Below, one piece after another: positions 53,622 through 64,000 of a DNA stretch of 64,000 bases. The translations under genes were made by a program, and so were the position numbers. Source of the stretch: Dehalobacter sp. DCA (lineage in GTDB: Bacteria > Bacillota > Desulfitobacteriia > Desulfitobacteriales > Syntrophobotulaceae); the NCBI RefSeq assembly GCF_000305775.1, contig NC_018866.1, positions 1,054,001-1,118,000 of the forward strand. Direction: 5' to 3'. Numbering within the stretch: the stretch's first letter is position 1; each line of letters starts with the position of its first letter. Below the pieces are notes generated by a model that was not told where the DNA came from, did no database searches, and saw nothing but the letters and a program-made list of their open reading frames with translations.

Positions 53622-54827
53622 TTATTTTACCTTAACTTTGACTTTTACATACTGGTCCATTGAATTCATCTTCCTAAGCATTTCTTCCAGAGACTCATAT
53701 TTTAATATCATCGTTCCCAATGTACCGTTGGATCCAGTAAATGCTGAAATTTGATCTCCTGATCTGTATTGCATATTAAATTCCACAATATTTTTACGTA
53801 GGTTCTCATCAACCCATATATCTTGTAATACACCACTCTGACTGCAATGCACCATATAGCTTGACCAATAGCCTTTGGTTTCAACCATTTTTAAGTCTGA
53901 ACAATTTACGCCCATTGCAGTTTTTATTGTATAATCAGTAAGATCTACTCCGGTAGCATATTTAATTACCTGGGGAATTAAATTCCCCCCATTGCGAGGT
54001 CCAACTTCCATGAGATAGATATTTTCATTCCTATCAATTCTAATATCAAAGTTATAAGCACCATCTTTCATGTCCAGTAAAGTCAACAGGCGCTGTACTT
54101 CACAATGTATTTTATCATGAAGTCGTTGCGGCATATTATACGGCCAGCTTTCACCAATCGGAACATAAGGATTACTTGAATCGCTCTCAAAATGCTCGTT
54201 AGCGAAACAACGAAACACCAACTGTCCATTTACAGAAAACCCATCTCCTGCAACCTGATATCCATACTTTTCAGTGTATTCCTCCATGATAAACCGCTTT
54301 GCTCTTGAGAAGGATAATGCGTATATAGCTTTTTCTTCTAACTCGCTTACTTCAAAAACTCTCGATACTCCCTTGCTTCCTGAAGAATCAACAGGTTTTA
54401 TCATTACCGGTAGTGTAAAACTGTGAATGTCTTCTATCGCCTTATTGATAGAAGTGTAACCCTTGGCTTTTGGGGTCTTGAATCCGTTCTCTGCTAAAAA
54501 ATTTCTAAATAAATCTTTGTTTGATAACACTTCAACTGACTCATACGGATTTGTTGGAAATCCCATCTTTTCAGCGACATACGCAGCTGTAATAGCCGCT
54601 GGATCAGAAGCATAGCATACAATGCCGTCAATTTTTAATCTTTTGGCTAAATTTAAAACGGCTTCCTTGTCAGTTGTACTGACATTGTGGTACTCATCAG
54701 CAAATTTATGTCCGGGATTTTCGGGAATATAATCACAAGAAACCACATAATACCCCATATTCCTTGCTGCTTTTATCGAAGGCACCTGGAAATATGAACC
54801 ACCCAGCATTAATATTTTCTTCACCAT
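53622..54827 (-). CDS. ATP-grasp enzyme of the exopolysaccharide cluster
   Basis: A 401-residue ATP-grasp protein with a Rossmann-like N-domain (ILMLGGSYFQVPSIKAARNMG), the ATP-binding lid (LPVMIKPVDSSGSKGVSRVFE) and a metal site LMEVGPRNGGNLI. Family members ligate carboxylates to amines or thiols. The closest group is the PurK/carbamoyl-phosphate-synthase-like ligases. In this locus it might attach an amino acid or organic acid to a sugar, but that is inference. It sits between two GH26 genes. Confidence 0.8.
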   Translation of the reverse strand: MVKKILMLGGSYFQVPSIKAARNMGYYVVSCDYIPENPGHKFADEYHNVSTTDKEAVLNLAKRLKIDGIVCYASDPAAITAAYVAEKMGFPTNPYESVEVLSNKDLFRNFLAENGFKTPKAKGYTSINKAIEDIHSFTLPVMIKPVDSSGSKGVSRVFEVSELEEKAIYALSFSRAKRFIMEEYTEKYGYQVAGDGFSVNGQLVFRCFANEHFESDSSNPYVPIGESWPYNMPQRLHDKIHCEVQRLLTLLDMKDGAYNFDIRIDRNENIYLMEVGPRNGGNLIPQVIKYATGVDLTDYTIKTAMGVNCSDLKMVETKGYWSSYMVHCSQSGVLQDIWVDENLRKNIVEFNMQYRSGDQISAFTGSNGTLGTMILKYESLEEMLRKMNSMDQYVKVKVKVK

Positions 54828-54887
54828 TTTTCTCCCATTTAATATCTATATTGTCCATCAACGGACTAGTAGCCTATATAAACTACT

Positions 54888-55916
54888 TTATCTTTGATAA
54901 GCGGCAAGCGAAGAATCTGAAGAATCAATTCTCCAATCAACCTTTTGATATTTGTCGTAATCATTAAACCAAATTACAGCAATCAACTCCGGATATGCTC
55001 CCGATTGAATCTGTTTTTTCATATCGCTGATCCAAGCAGCTTTATCTCCGCCCTTTTCTGCTGATGCAACCTCAGCAATAATCACGGGTTTATTTGAACC
55101 ATTTACCAAGGCTTCATATGCTGCATCAAAAGTCTGACGAAAACTGTACCATTTACTCCATGTCTGAGATGTTCCCCAATTGTATCCATCTATTGACACA
55201 AAATCAACGTATCCATCTCCTGGATAAGCATCCATAAACGAAGCACCTTCTCCGTTATTTCCATAATTTACATTATAAACGAATTTTACATTATATGCGC
55301 CATTATCCCTAAATATTTTTACAATTCGTTGAAATGCCATTCGAAAGGATTCATTGGTATTGACGCCGCTATTCCCTATACCCCAGCCAAACCAATATCC
55401 ATTGGCCTCGTACATAGGCTGAATCCAAATCTCTGAACCTCCTTGCCAGTTCTTCATTTGAATTGCAAGAGCGGTATAATAGGCATCCAACCTGCCATTA
55501 TTAACGTCGACCGTGCTGTACTCACCATTATCACTGTTCCTCATCATGATCGTTAATAGATTAATTGCTCCTTGTTCATGAACATAATCCATGAAACTCT
55601 CCCAGTCATCCATGTCTTGTGTCGTAAACACATAGGTATGAATGATGTCTGAATGGTGATTTGACAATTGATTAAAAGACTCTATATTTTTTTCCGTCTT
55701 TGAAGGCCAGGTTCCCAGCCAGGCCCCAATCAACGTGGTTCGTTCAACTTCTATGGATTTTTCATGGTTTGTTTCCCCCTTCACACTGATAGTCTGAGGG
55801 CTACTATTTGGTGTTTTGGTCACGAAACCATATATTAGCAAACTAACCAAGACAATGAAAAAAATAATAAAGAAAAACTTTTTTTTAGCAATAACCCTCG
55901 TAATAATTGATTTCAA
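54888..55916 (-). CDS. Membrane-anchored GH26-type glycosidase, copy 3
   Basis: A 342-residue GH26 protein with an uncleaved-looking N-terminal helix (KKKFFFIIFFIVLVSLLIYGF), then IWIQPMYEANGYWFGW and VIIAEVASAEKGG for the catalytic Glu pair. Like copy 2 it has Q and Y in place of the R and H of copy 1. Its start overlaps the rmlB stop by four bases (ATGA), so it is translated with the dTDP-sugar genes. A role in trimming the polysaccharide during export is plausible. Confidence 0.82.
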   Translation of the reverse strand: MKSIITRVIAKKKFFFIIFFIVLVSLLIYGFVTKTPNSSPQTISVKGETNHEKSIEVERTTLIGAWLGTWPSKTEKNIESFNQLSNHHSDIIHTYVFTTQDMDDWESFMDYVHEQGAINLLTIMMRNSDNGEYSTVDVNNGRLDAYYTALAIQMKNWQGGSEIWIQPMYEANGYWFGWGIGNSGVNTNESFRMAFQRIVKIFRDNGAYNVKFVYNVNYGNNGEGASFMDAYPGDGYVDFVSIDGYNWGTSQTWSKWYSFRQTFDAAYEALVNGSNKPVIIAEVASAEKGGDKAAWISDMKKQIQSGAYPELIAVIWFNDYDKYQKVDWRIDSSDSSLAAYQR

Positions 55917-57001
55917 CCCTTTCGTAAATTATTGAAATACTTTTTATAAGTATGGGAATACATCTTTTCGTAATACGTGATGTAACTTCCTGATACGATA
56001 TCCATTATCCATTTTTTATGATTAATATACCATTCAATTGTATCCTTCAGTCCTTGGTCAAAACAATACACTGGCTCCCAGCCTAATTCTGTCGTTATCT
56101 TCGTATGATCGATCGCATATCTTCTGTCATGTCCTGGCCTGTCTTTAACATACTTAATTAGATTCTCGGATTTCCCCAGCGTTTTTACAATGAGCTTGAC
56201 AATCTCAACATTTGCCTTTTCATTATTCCCGCCAATATTATATATTTCTCCATAAGCCCCCTTATGCAAAACAACATCAATAGCTGAACAGTGATCCGCC
56301 ACGTGAAGCCAGTCTCTGATCTGCATCCCGTCACCATACACTGGAAGTTCTTTATCATTAATACAATTGTTGATCATTAATGGGATTAATTTTTCCGGAA
56401 ACTGGTACGGACCATAATTATTACTGCATCGTGTAATATTAACCGGCAACCCAAATGTTTTATGATAAGCTCTGATAACCAAATCCACACTGGCCTTTGA
56501 GGCTGAATAAGGGCTGTTGGGCTGCAACGAGGTTGATTCGGTAAACATTCCTTCCGCTCCAAGATTACCATATACCTCATCTGTGGATATTTGCAGAAAT
56601 TTCACATCAGATTTATATTCCTTGCAGTATTTGTCTTCCGGATCAATCAGCCATTGTTTTTTTGCTGCATCAAGCAGCACTTGCGTGCCGAGGATGTTGG
56701 TAGTTAAAAAGACCTCCGGTTCAACAATGCTTCGGTCTACATGACTCTCTGCTGCAAAATTCACTACATAATTAATATCATAGGCTGAGAAAACCTGATT
56801 GACTTTCTCTCTGTCCCGTATATCGGTTCGAAGAAAGATATAGTTGGAACAATCCGCTATATCTACCAGGTTTTCAAGGTTGCCGGCATAGGTCAAAGCA
56901 TCCAGATTTATGATCCGGTAATCCGGATACTTTTGTAACATATAGCGAACAAAATTGCTGCCGATGAATCCCGCACCGCCAGTCACAAGAATTGTTTTCA
57001 T
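55913..57001 (-). CDS. rfbB: dTDP-glucose 4,6-dehydratase
   Basis: RmlB makes dTDP-4-keto-6-deoxyglucose. The 362-residue SDR protein has TGGAGFIGSNFVRYML, INLDALTYAGNLENL, the catalytic YSASKA and ISTDEVYGNLG (the Thr-Asp-Glu triad of dehydratases). The length is normal. It follows rmlA by 38 bases. No rmlC or rmlD is present, so the product goes to the neighbouring aminotransferase and not to rhamnose. Confidence 0.94.
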   Translation of the reverse strand: MKTILVTGGAGFIGSNFVRYMLQKYPDYRIINLDALTYAGNLENLVDIADCSNYIFLRTDIRDREKVNQVFSAYDINYVVNFAAESHVDRSIVEPEVFLTTNILGTQVLLDAAKKQWLIDPEDKYCKEYKSDVKFLQISTDEVYGNLGAEGMFTESTSLQPNSPYSASKASVDLVIRAYHKTFGLPVNITRCSNNYGPYQFPEKLIPLMINNCINDKELPVYGDGMQIRDWLHVADHCSAIDVVLHKGAYGEIYNIGGNNEKANVEIVKLIVKTLGKSENLIKYVKDRPGHDRRYAIDHTKITTELGWEPVYCFDQGLKDTIEWYINHKKWIMDIVSGSYITYYEKMYSHTYKKYFNNLRKG

Positions 57002-57039
57002 GCCTAAAATCCTTTCAACATCTTATTTGCTCAACTCTA

Positions 57040-57903
57040 TCAGTTTATTAAAGAAAGAATATACTGCCCGTAATCTGTCATATGAAGATTATTGCCTATT
57101 GCTCTTAGTTGAGCAGTATCAATCAACCCTCTTCTCCAGGCAATCTCTTCCAGACAAGCAATATAGAACCCCTGTCTGGACTGAACGGCTTCAACATATT
57201 CCGCTGCTTTAAGCATTCCTTCAGGAGTCCCTGTATCTAACCACGCCATTCCTCTTTTAAGTAAAATTACGTTGAGCAGTTTCCGTTCAAGATAGACGTT
57301 GTTTACTGCAGTAATCTCAATTTCTCCGCGCGAAGAAGGCTTAATACTTTTCGCGATCTCAACAACATCATTATCATAGAAATATAGTCCCGGTACCGCA
57401 TAATTAGATCTGGGATTTTGGGGTTTCTCTTCAATTGAAAGTACATTCAGATCTTTATCAAATTCAACTACTCCAAAAGAATGGGCATCTTTAACAGGGT
57501 ATCCAAAAATAGTGGCTCCTTTTTCCAAGGCTTTTGCCCGATTCAGAATTCGTGTGAGATCTTGTCCATAGAAAAGGTTGTCTCCAAGAATTAAGCAAAC
57601 ATGATCGTTCTTGATAAAATCTTCACCAAGCATAAAAGCGTCTGCTAAACCTCGGGGGGTCTCCTGAACCGCATAGGAAAATTCAACCCCAAGTATGGAG
57701 CCGTCTCCCAAAAGCCGTTGATAGACCGAGGTATCTTCAGGGGTGGAAATAATCAGTATTTCCCGGATACCGGCCAGCAAAAGAACAGATAATGGATAAT
57801 AAATTAACGGTTTGTCATAAATCGGCAAGAGTTGTTTCGATACAGCTTTTGTCATCGGATAAAGTCGGGTCCCTTTACCCCCAGCTAAAATTATTCCTTT
57901 CAT
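57040..57903 (-). CDS. rfbA: Glucose-1-phosphate thymidylyltransferase
   Basis: RmlA makes dTDP-glucose from glucose-1-phosphate and dTTP. The 287-residue protein has [45 protein letters not shown] and [14 protein letters not shown], typical of the family. It lies 9 bases after the aminotransferase gene. It supplies the next gene, rmlB. Confidence 0.95.
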   Translation of the reverse strand: MKGIILAGGKGTRLYPMTKAVSKQLLPIYDKPLIYYPLSVLLLAGIREILIISTPEDTSVYQRLLGDGSILGVEFSYAVQETPRGLADAFMLGEDFIKNDHVCLILGDNLFYGQDLTRILNRAKALEKGATIFGYPVKDAHSFGVVEFDKDLNVLSIEEKPQNPRSNYAVPGLYFYDNDVVEIAKSIKPSSRGEIEITAVNNVYLERKLLNVILLKRGMAWLDTGTPEGMLKAAEYVEAVQSRQGFYIACLEEIAWRRGLIDTAQLRAIGNNLHMTDYGQYILSLIN

Positions 57904-57912
57904 TGTATGCTC

Positions 57913-59010
57913 CTATCTTCTCAAAATAATATTACATATTCTGTCAACATCCTTTAAGTCCAAATCTGCATATAAAGGAAGCGTCAGTACCTTATCTGCA
58001 AAATACTTTGCCACAGGGGTATCTTCACAGTTAAATTGTTTCCTGTAACATTCAAAATCATTTGTTAGCGGGTAAAAGTACTTTCGAGCAACAATATTTT
58101 CCTTTAGCAAAGCTGCGTGAATTTCATCACGATCCACTTGAAAACCATCAAAAAATACCGGAAAATAAGCGTAATTGCTTTCTACACCATCTTGCAGCGA
58201 ATTGAGTTTTATGCCCTTGACTCCGCGCAGTCTTTCAACATATCTTTCCACAACTGCTTTTCGTTTCTCAATTTCTTCATCAACATGGCGAAGATTGCAT
58301 ATCCCCATCGCTGCCTGAAATTCATTCATTTTCGCATTACCGCCAATATGAGCAACCGTATCCTGCCCTGTTATCCCAAAATTGCCCAATGACTCCAATA
58401 AGTATTTCAGCTCATCATTCTGAAATGCTACTGCTCCGCCTTCAATTGTATTGAATACTTTGGTCGCATGAAAACTAAACATGGAAGCATCTCCAAAGTC
58501 CGCCACACCAGTCCCGTTCAGGGTAACCCCGAAAGCGTGGGCAGCATCATAAATTACCTTAAGATGATATTTTCGGGCGATTCGTGCGATTTCCCGAACG
58601 TTGCATATATTCCCGTAAACATGAACCGGAATAATAGCGGTTGTTTTTTCCGTAATCAGCTCTTCGATTCGGTCTGTATCTATGGTGAAATTTTCCGGAT
58701 TAATATCACAAAAAACTGGTTCCAGACCATTCCTAACAATGGCATGCGTCGTTGATACAAAGGTAAACGGAGATGTAATTACCTGTCCGGACAGATCAAA
58801 AGCCTCAATAACATATTCCAGAGCCAAATGACCATTTGTAAAAAGTGAAATATTGGGCACTCCTAAATAACAGGACAAAGCAGTTTTCAATTGTTCGTGC
58901 TTTATTCCCATGTTGGTCAGCCAATGGCTTTCCCATAATTCTTTAATTTCTTCTATATACTCCTCAAATTTCGGCATCGAAGAACGGGTTACCTGAATTA
59001 ATTCACACAT
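57913..59010 (-). CDS. DegT/DnrJ/EryC1-family sugar aminotransferase (VioA-like)
   Basis: A 365-residue PLP aminotransferase of nucleotide sugars. It has WESHWLTNMGIKHEQL near the N-terminus, the HVYGN and YDAAHAFG segments, and the PLP lysine in FHATKVFNTIEGG. With rmlA and rmlB next to it, the substrate is probably dTDP-4-keto-6-deoxyglucose, and the opening resembles VioA, which makes dTDP-4-amino-4,6-dideoxyglucose. The exact sugar is not certain. Confidence 0.82.
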   Translation of the reverse strand: MCELIQVTRSSMPKFEEYIEEIKELWESHWLTNMGIKHEQLKTALSCYLGVPNISLFTNGHLALEYVIEAFDLSGQVITSPFTFVSTTHAIVRNGLEPVFCDINPENFTIDTDRIEELITEKTTAIIPVHVYGNICNVREIARIARKYHLKVIYDAAHAFGVTLNGTGVADFGDASMFSFHATKVFNTIEGGAVAFQNDELKYLLESLGNFGITGQDTVAHIGGNAKMNEFQAAMGICNLRHVDEEIEKRKAVVERYVERLRGVKGIKLNSLQDGVESNYAYFPVFFDGFQVDRDEIHAALLKENIVARKYFYPLTNDFECYRKQFNCEDTPVAKYFADKVLTLPLYADLDLKDVDRICNIILRR

Positions 59011-59071
59011 ACTCTATACCTCTATTTATTATAGCTTCTGTCTTTCTTATATTTTGAATATCCTTATTTCA

Positions 59072-60535
59072 TTATATCTTATTTTTAATAAATATTGACC
59101 TGATCAGGTTACTCACATCATTGAATTCTTCGAGTTTCGCCAATCTGCTTAGCCCCGAATAGATTATGATTCCAGCAATAATTTGTGCTGCTAGTTTAAT
59201 CATATTGCTATTAGGAAATATGATTTGTAAGAAATAAACAATAACCCCCATAACAGAAGCATTGATTAAGATAGGCAGAATATCTTTAATTTGTTCTATT
59301 GTAGAATAGTTGACTAATTCCGCTGAAAAGTATGAGTTTATGAAATAAGCAATTATGGAATTGATAACTGCTGCCCAAAGCAGCCCCATAATGCCAAGAT
59401 TTAAAACCAATACAATCACGATTGAAGCTACTCCAATAGCTTTTTTGATAATCTCTAAACTTAAAAATAAATCTGATCTGCCTTTCACCTGCAGGATATT
59501 TAAGTTTATGGCATGAAGAGGATAAAACATTCCCGCTAAACACAAGATTTGAAAATATGGAATCGAACTTATCCAATTTTCCCTAAATAATATATTAAAT
59601 AAAGGGTTTGCTATAACCGCAAGTCCAATCATAATCGGAAATGTGACAAATACAGAACTTCTGATTATTTTCCTATAACCGGCCCTTAATAATTCACTTT
59701 CATCCTGTATGCTGCATAGAACCGGATAACTGACTTTTTGAACGGATGTTGTTATAGACGTAGAAGCTACATCTCTTAGTTTTTGGGCATTTGTGTAATA
59801 TCCAAGCTCGACTGCGGAGAATAATCTTCCTATGATAACATAATATAAGTTCTGATATAACGTATCGATCAAACCTGATATAAGCAGTTTCCATCCAAAA
59901 CTAAAGAATTTCTTGAACGAATCTATTTTAAAGACAAAAGAAGGCATCCATTTATTGTATAGGCACAACAAGAATGATTGCATGAACTGTAAGGACATCA
60001 CACGAATGACGAGGCTCCATATGCCAAACCCAAAACAGGCAGAAGAAATACTCAATATCCCAGAAAACAGATTAGAAATAATACTAATTCTTGTCTGCAG
60101 TTTAAATTCAACTTTTTTAACCAGCATTGTCCGCTGGACCAAACCAAAGGAATTAATAATAAGAACGATTGCTAAAACTCTTAACAAGGGAATAAGCTGC
60201 GGTTCTTTGAAAAAAACACTGATAGGATTGGCTGAAAACAAAATCACGATATAGGTAACAACAGCCAAAACTAAATTAGAATAAAAGATTGTCGAATATT
60301 CTTCCTGAGTTACCTCTTTTTCTCTGATCAAAGCGTTACTGAGTCCACTGTCAATAACGATATTGGATATCGCAATAAAAACAGTGATCATTCCAATAAC
60401 ACCGAAGTCCTGGGGCAGCAAAAGTCTGGCAAGTATGATCTGGATCAAAAATTGAAATCCCTGATTCGCGAATATATCTACCATACTCCAAGAAATACCT
60501 TTTATTGTCTTCTTTTTCAAACTGCTTGTCTCCAT
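59072..60535 (-). CDS. Polysaccharide flippase (Wzx-like)
   Basis: A 487-residue integral membrane protein with about fourteen helices. The start, KKKTIKGISWSMVDIFANQGFQFLIQIILARLLLPQDFGVIGM, is the hallmark of the MOP/Wzx family that moves lipid-linked repeat units across the membrane. The sequence is A+T-rich. No polymerase (Wzy) or initiating transferase is seen in the window; they may lie beyond the right edge. Confidence 0.88.
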   Translation of the reverse strand: METSSLKKKTIKGISWSMVDIFANQGFQFLIQIILARLLLPQDFGVIGMITVFIAISNIVIDSGLSNALIREKEVTQEEYSTIFYSNLVLAVVTYIVILFSANPISVFFKEPQLIPLLRVLAIVLIINSFGLVQRTMLVKKVEFKLQTRISIISNLFSGILSISSACFGFGIWSLVIRVMSLQFMQSFLLCLYNKWMPSFVFKIDSFKKFFSFGWKLLISGLIDTLYQNLYYVIIGRLFSAVELGYYTNAQKLRDVASTSITTSVQKVSYPVLCSIQDESELLRAGYRKIIRSSVFVTFPIMIGLAVIANPLFNILFRENWISSIPYFQILCLAGMFYPLHAINLNILQVKGRSDLFLSLEIIKKAIGVASIVIVLVLNLGIMGLLWAAVINSIIAYFINSYFSAELVNYSTIEQIKDILPILINASVMGVIVYFLQIIFPNSNMIKLAAQIIAGIIIYSGLSRLAKLEEFNDVSNLIRSIFIKNKI

Positions 60536-60603
60536 TATGATCTCCTATGATTGCTGTCCTTCTTGGTCCGGATAATATGCGCTCAGGTTACAAACAAATC
60601 AGC

Positions 60604-61851
60604 TTACTTTATCTGGTGGATGTGTAATCTTGTTCTTACATCAATCAGTTTTTGGTAACAATTTACACCGAGAATACCAAGGGTAACTTTCTTCGCCATG
60701 TCATAAAGACTAATGTTTAGGTTTTTAACATCATAATAAAGTTTATCCTCACAGGAACCGTTGATAAATGCTAAGTGTTCCTTATATACTTGTCTAAAAT
60801 CATTGATGGTGATTTGTGTTGTTTGTGGAGCAATTTTTTTCTCTATTAAAATCTGTTGAAGCATCTCGGAGATTGACTCGTCTTTTTTCGAATCACTGAA
60901 CAGATTATTATCCGTGTCATATCCGAATAATCCCATTGGTTTATTATCTCTAACATCCAATGTCAAAGTTAAAACACCTTCCGCCGCACTTACATTCGCG
61001 GAACCTGATACTCCGATGAACAAATCAATTTTTTCAAATAGGTTTCTCGGTATAGGAAACATATATCCAGTAATAAGTACTTTCAAATTATCAATGTTTT
61101 TAATTTTATTCAAAATAAGCTTTTCAACTTCGCCGCTGACAGAACTGCCTACCATAACCAACTGGATCATCTTATCCTTATAATTTTCCGCAAAACATAT
61201 AATTTCATTGGCCATCGGAACGACATAGGGTTTGTCAAGCCGTGTAATGCATCCAATATTAATATCTTCCCTTACAATGTTGTCAATAATTTCATTACTT
61301 ACATCATCAACTGCATTGGAACAAGCAGCCCTTAATGAATACTTCTCACTATCTCCTATCTCTTTATGACCGTGAAATAGCATTTCCAGCGACGTCTTGC
61401 TGATCCCCGCTAATTCTTTTCGTTTGTGTTTAAAATCAAAAAATTCATATATATCCGCAGATAACGTTGGAAATGTTTCCTGCACCAAATAGATTATATG
61501 TTTGCAATTCAGCCTCTTTGCTGCGAGTTCTCCCCATAAGGCCAATGGAATTTCATGAGATTCAACAATAATTTCATTGTATTCGTTCTTGTCCGTGCTG
61601 GCGAGTATTTGATCAATAATACGATTGATTCTTAGACGGGGATAACCTTGCGGGTAACATCTCAGGAAAGGAATTCCATTATTCTTAAAACGTTTTAGTT
61701 CGCTAAGTATAACTTCCCCTTTGCCATAATAGAAGACATCAACAGTCCATCCTAATTCTTCCAAAAACTTCACTTTATTTCGAACATAGATCTGTGCACC
61801 GCCGACACTGTCTATTACGTTAGTGAGGATAATATACTTTTTCTTCATCAC
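60604..61851 (-). CDS. Glycosyltransferase, GT4-like
   Basis: A 415-residue protein with a GT-B-like start, KYIILTNVIDSVGGAQIYVRNKVKFLEELGW, and a second domain with GCITRLDKPYVVPMANEII and IDLFIGVSGSANVSAAEG. The usual EX7E site of GT4 is not clearly formed, since SAAEGVLTL replaces the common acid pair. It is probably a sugar transferase for the repeat unit. The acceptor is unknown. Confidence 0.65.
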   Translation of the reverse strand: MMKKKYIILTNVIDSVGGAQIYVRNKVKFLEELGWTVDVFYYGKGEVILSELKRFKNNGIPFLRCYPQGYPRLRINRIIDQILASTDKNEYNEIIVESHEIPLALWGELAAKRLNCKHIIYLVQETFPTLSADIYEFFDFKHKRKELAGISKTSLEMLFHGHKEIGDSEKYSLRAACSNAVDDVSNEIIDNIVREDINIGCITRLDKPYVVPMANEIICFAENYKDKMIQLVMVGSSVSGEVEKLILNKIKNIDNLKVLITGYMFPIPRNLFEKIDLFIGVSGSANVSAAEGVLTLTLDVRDNKPMGLFGYDTDNNLFSDSKKDESISEMLQQILIEKKIAPQTTQITINDFRQVYKEHLAFINGSCEDKLYYDVKNLNISLYDMAKKVTLGILGVNCYQKLIDVRTRLHIHQIK

Positions 61852-61881
61852 TTTTAGCCCCCAATATTCCCATATCCAGAC

Positions 61882-62813
61882 TTAAAATTTTTTTGTTCGC
61901 CACCACCCAAGTGTTTCCGTTAAACTTTCAAAGAAGTCCTTATTAATCTTCCAGGATACAGCCTTTTTGATTTTTTCAGCTGAGCCAACAAAAAACGGGA
62001 CTTCTGAAGATCTGTAACGTTCTTGGTCAACCTGAAAATGTACCGGCACTTTTGCCCCTTCAATCAGAAATTCTAAGATTTCTCTTGCTGAGCGAGGTGA
62101 TCCCGAACAGATATTATAAATCCCTGGTTCAACCTCTTTTTCCATCAGCAAGGCATAGGCATTCACAACATCCCGAACATCAGTAAAGTCCCTCTTTGCA
62201 CCCAGATCTCCCACTCGAATGACATTATCCATAAGTCCCTGCTCAACTTGGGCAATTTGCGAGGCAAAGTCACTTACGATAAAACCCCTGGGCTGACCTG
62301 GTCCAAAGTGGTTAAACGGACGAGCGTATATTACATTGAGGTTTTCTTTTTGGCAATTTGAAGTGCTAAGAGTCCTGCTGCAAACTTGCTGACCGCATAG
62401 GGATTTTGTGGATAGCAGACATCTAGTTCTGTCAGAGGTTCTCCTGTCAAGGCACTTGAGCCATATTCTTCGCTGGATCCAACACAGACGACTTTTATTT
62501 CCTCGGATATTTTCGCAATCGTCTCCAGCAAAATAATCGTCCCCTCTGTATTAACCTTGACCGTGATGGCCGGATTGTCCCAGGACAGCTTAACGTTGCT
62601 CTGAGCAGCCAGGTGAATGACTCCATCGGGCTGATATTTACGTAAAACCTCTTCCAGCAAAACCGAATCTGTTATGTCAATTTTTGTATTCTGACATGCA
62701 ACACGCGGTTCCAACTCAAAATATCCGGCGATGACGTCGTGTCCCCGAAAGATTAATTCTCGTAAAAGGTAATTTCCTACAAATCCATCTGCCCCTGTAA
62801 CCAATAGCCGCAT
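61882..62813 (-). pseudogene. rmd: GDP-6-deoxy-D-lyxo-4-hexulose reductase, frameshifted
   Basis: Two frames make one SDR protein of about 310 residues. The first (62813 to 62331) has LLVTGADGFVGNYLLREL, VVCVGSSEEYG and YPQNPYAVSKFAAG. The second continues through ENLNVIYARPFNHFGPGQPRGF to the C-terminus. The shift lies in an A5 run on the minus strand (T5 at 62347-62351); one more A would restore the frame. Rmd reduces the Gmd product to GDP-D-rhamnose. Whether the break is real needs checking. It follows gmd by 17 bases. Confidence 0.85.
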
Positions 62814-62830
62814 GAAGTCGCTCCTTAATG

Positions 62831-64000
<1,170 letters not shown>

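Overview
The window reads as a chromosomal segment of a spore-forming, anaerobic member of the Clostridia, most like the Desulfitobacterium/Dehalobacter/Desulfosporosinus group. That placement is an inference. It rests on a gerA-type germinant receptor operon, a complete menaquinone operon, a siroheme-dependent (Ahb) heme operon instead of the protoporphyrin route, and Gram-positive ribosome binding sites. I see no rRNA, tRNA, CRISPR array, insertion sequence or prophage.

Region 1 (1-13.6 kb) is housekeeping and regulation: a YbaK-type deacylase fragment, a Fur-family regulator, an HD protein, DegV, a small tautomerase, an EcsC protein, a FAD/Rieske fusion oxidoreductase, an inositol-phosphatase family enzyme, a diguanylate cyclase, a class II aldolase, DAHP synthase, and the gerA operon. 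Region 2 (13.7-19.5 kb) holds ahbC-ahbD-ahbAB, whose decarboxylase subunits look fused into one protein, and four small genes of unknown role. Region 3 (19.7-29 kb) is menF-menD-menH-menB-menE-menC plus a hotdog thioesterase that should hydrolyse DHNA-CoA, with NADP isocitrate dehydrogenase upstream. Region 4 (29.2-34.9 kb) has an MFS exporter, rsgA preceded by a possible leader peptide and hairpin, and a frameshifted secreted phosphodiester glycosidase.

Region 5 (35.0-44.9 kb) is the most unusual part. Four glycosyltransferases (two with C-terminal helical repeats), a zinc-ribbon methyltransferase and a FliB-type lysine N-methylase surround two structural-looking proteins: a leaderless DNRLRE protein and a membrane-anchored heptad-repeat protein. 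The heptad-repeat protein carries eight EIK(T/S)E motifs spaced exactly 21 or 28 residues apart. Several start regions contain sequences resembling sigma-K promoters. I propose a spore-surface assembly island in which proteins are glycosylated and the regularly spaced lysines are methylated. No flagellar gene is present to be the usual FliB target.

Region 6 (45.0-48.6 kb) has mscL and a divergent histidine kinase/response regulator pair. Region 7 (48.6-64 kb) is a visibly more A+T-rich exopolysaccharide cluster: galU, a Wzz/tyrosine-kinase pair, three GH26-like glycosidases, an ATP-grasp enzyme, dTDP-sugar genes (rmlA, rmlB, aminotransferase), a flippase, glycosyltransferases, and gmd/rmd for GDP-rhamnose. 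The first GH26 gene is preceded by two tandem class-I cyclic-di-GMP riboswitches, which ties polysaccharide turnover to c-di-GMP.

Three genes (phosphodiester glycosidase, tyrosine kinase, rmd) are each broken by one frameshift, two of them at short A runs. These may be sequencing errors or real lesions.
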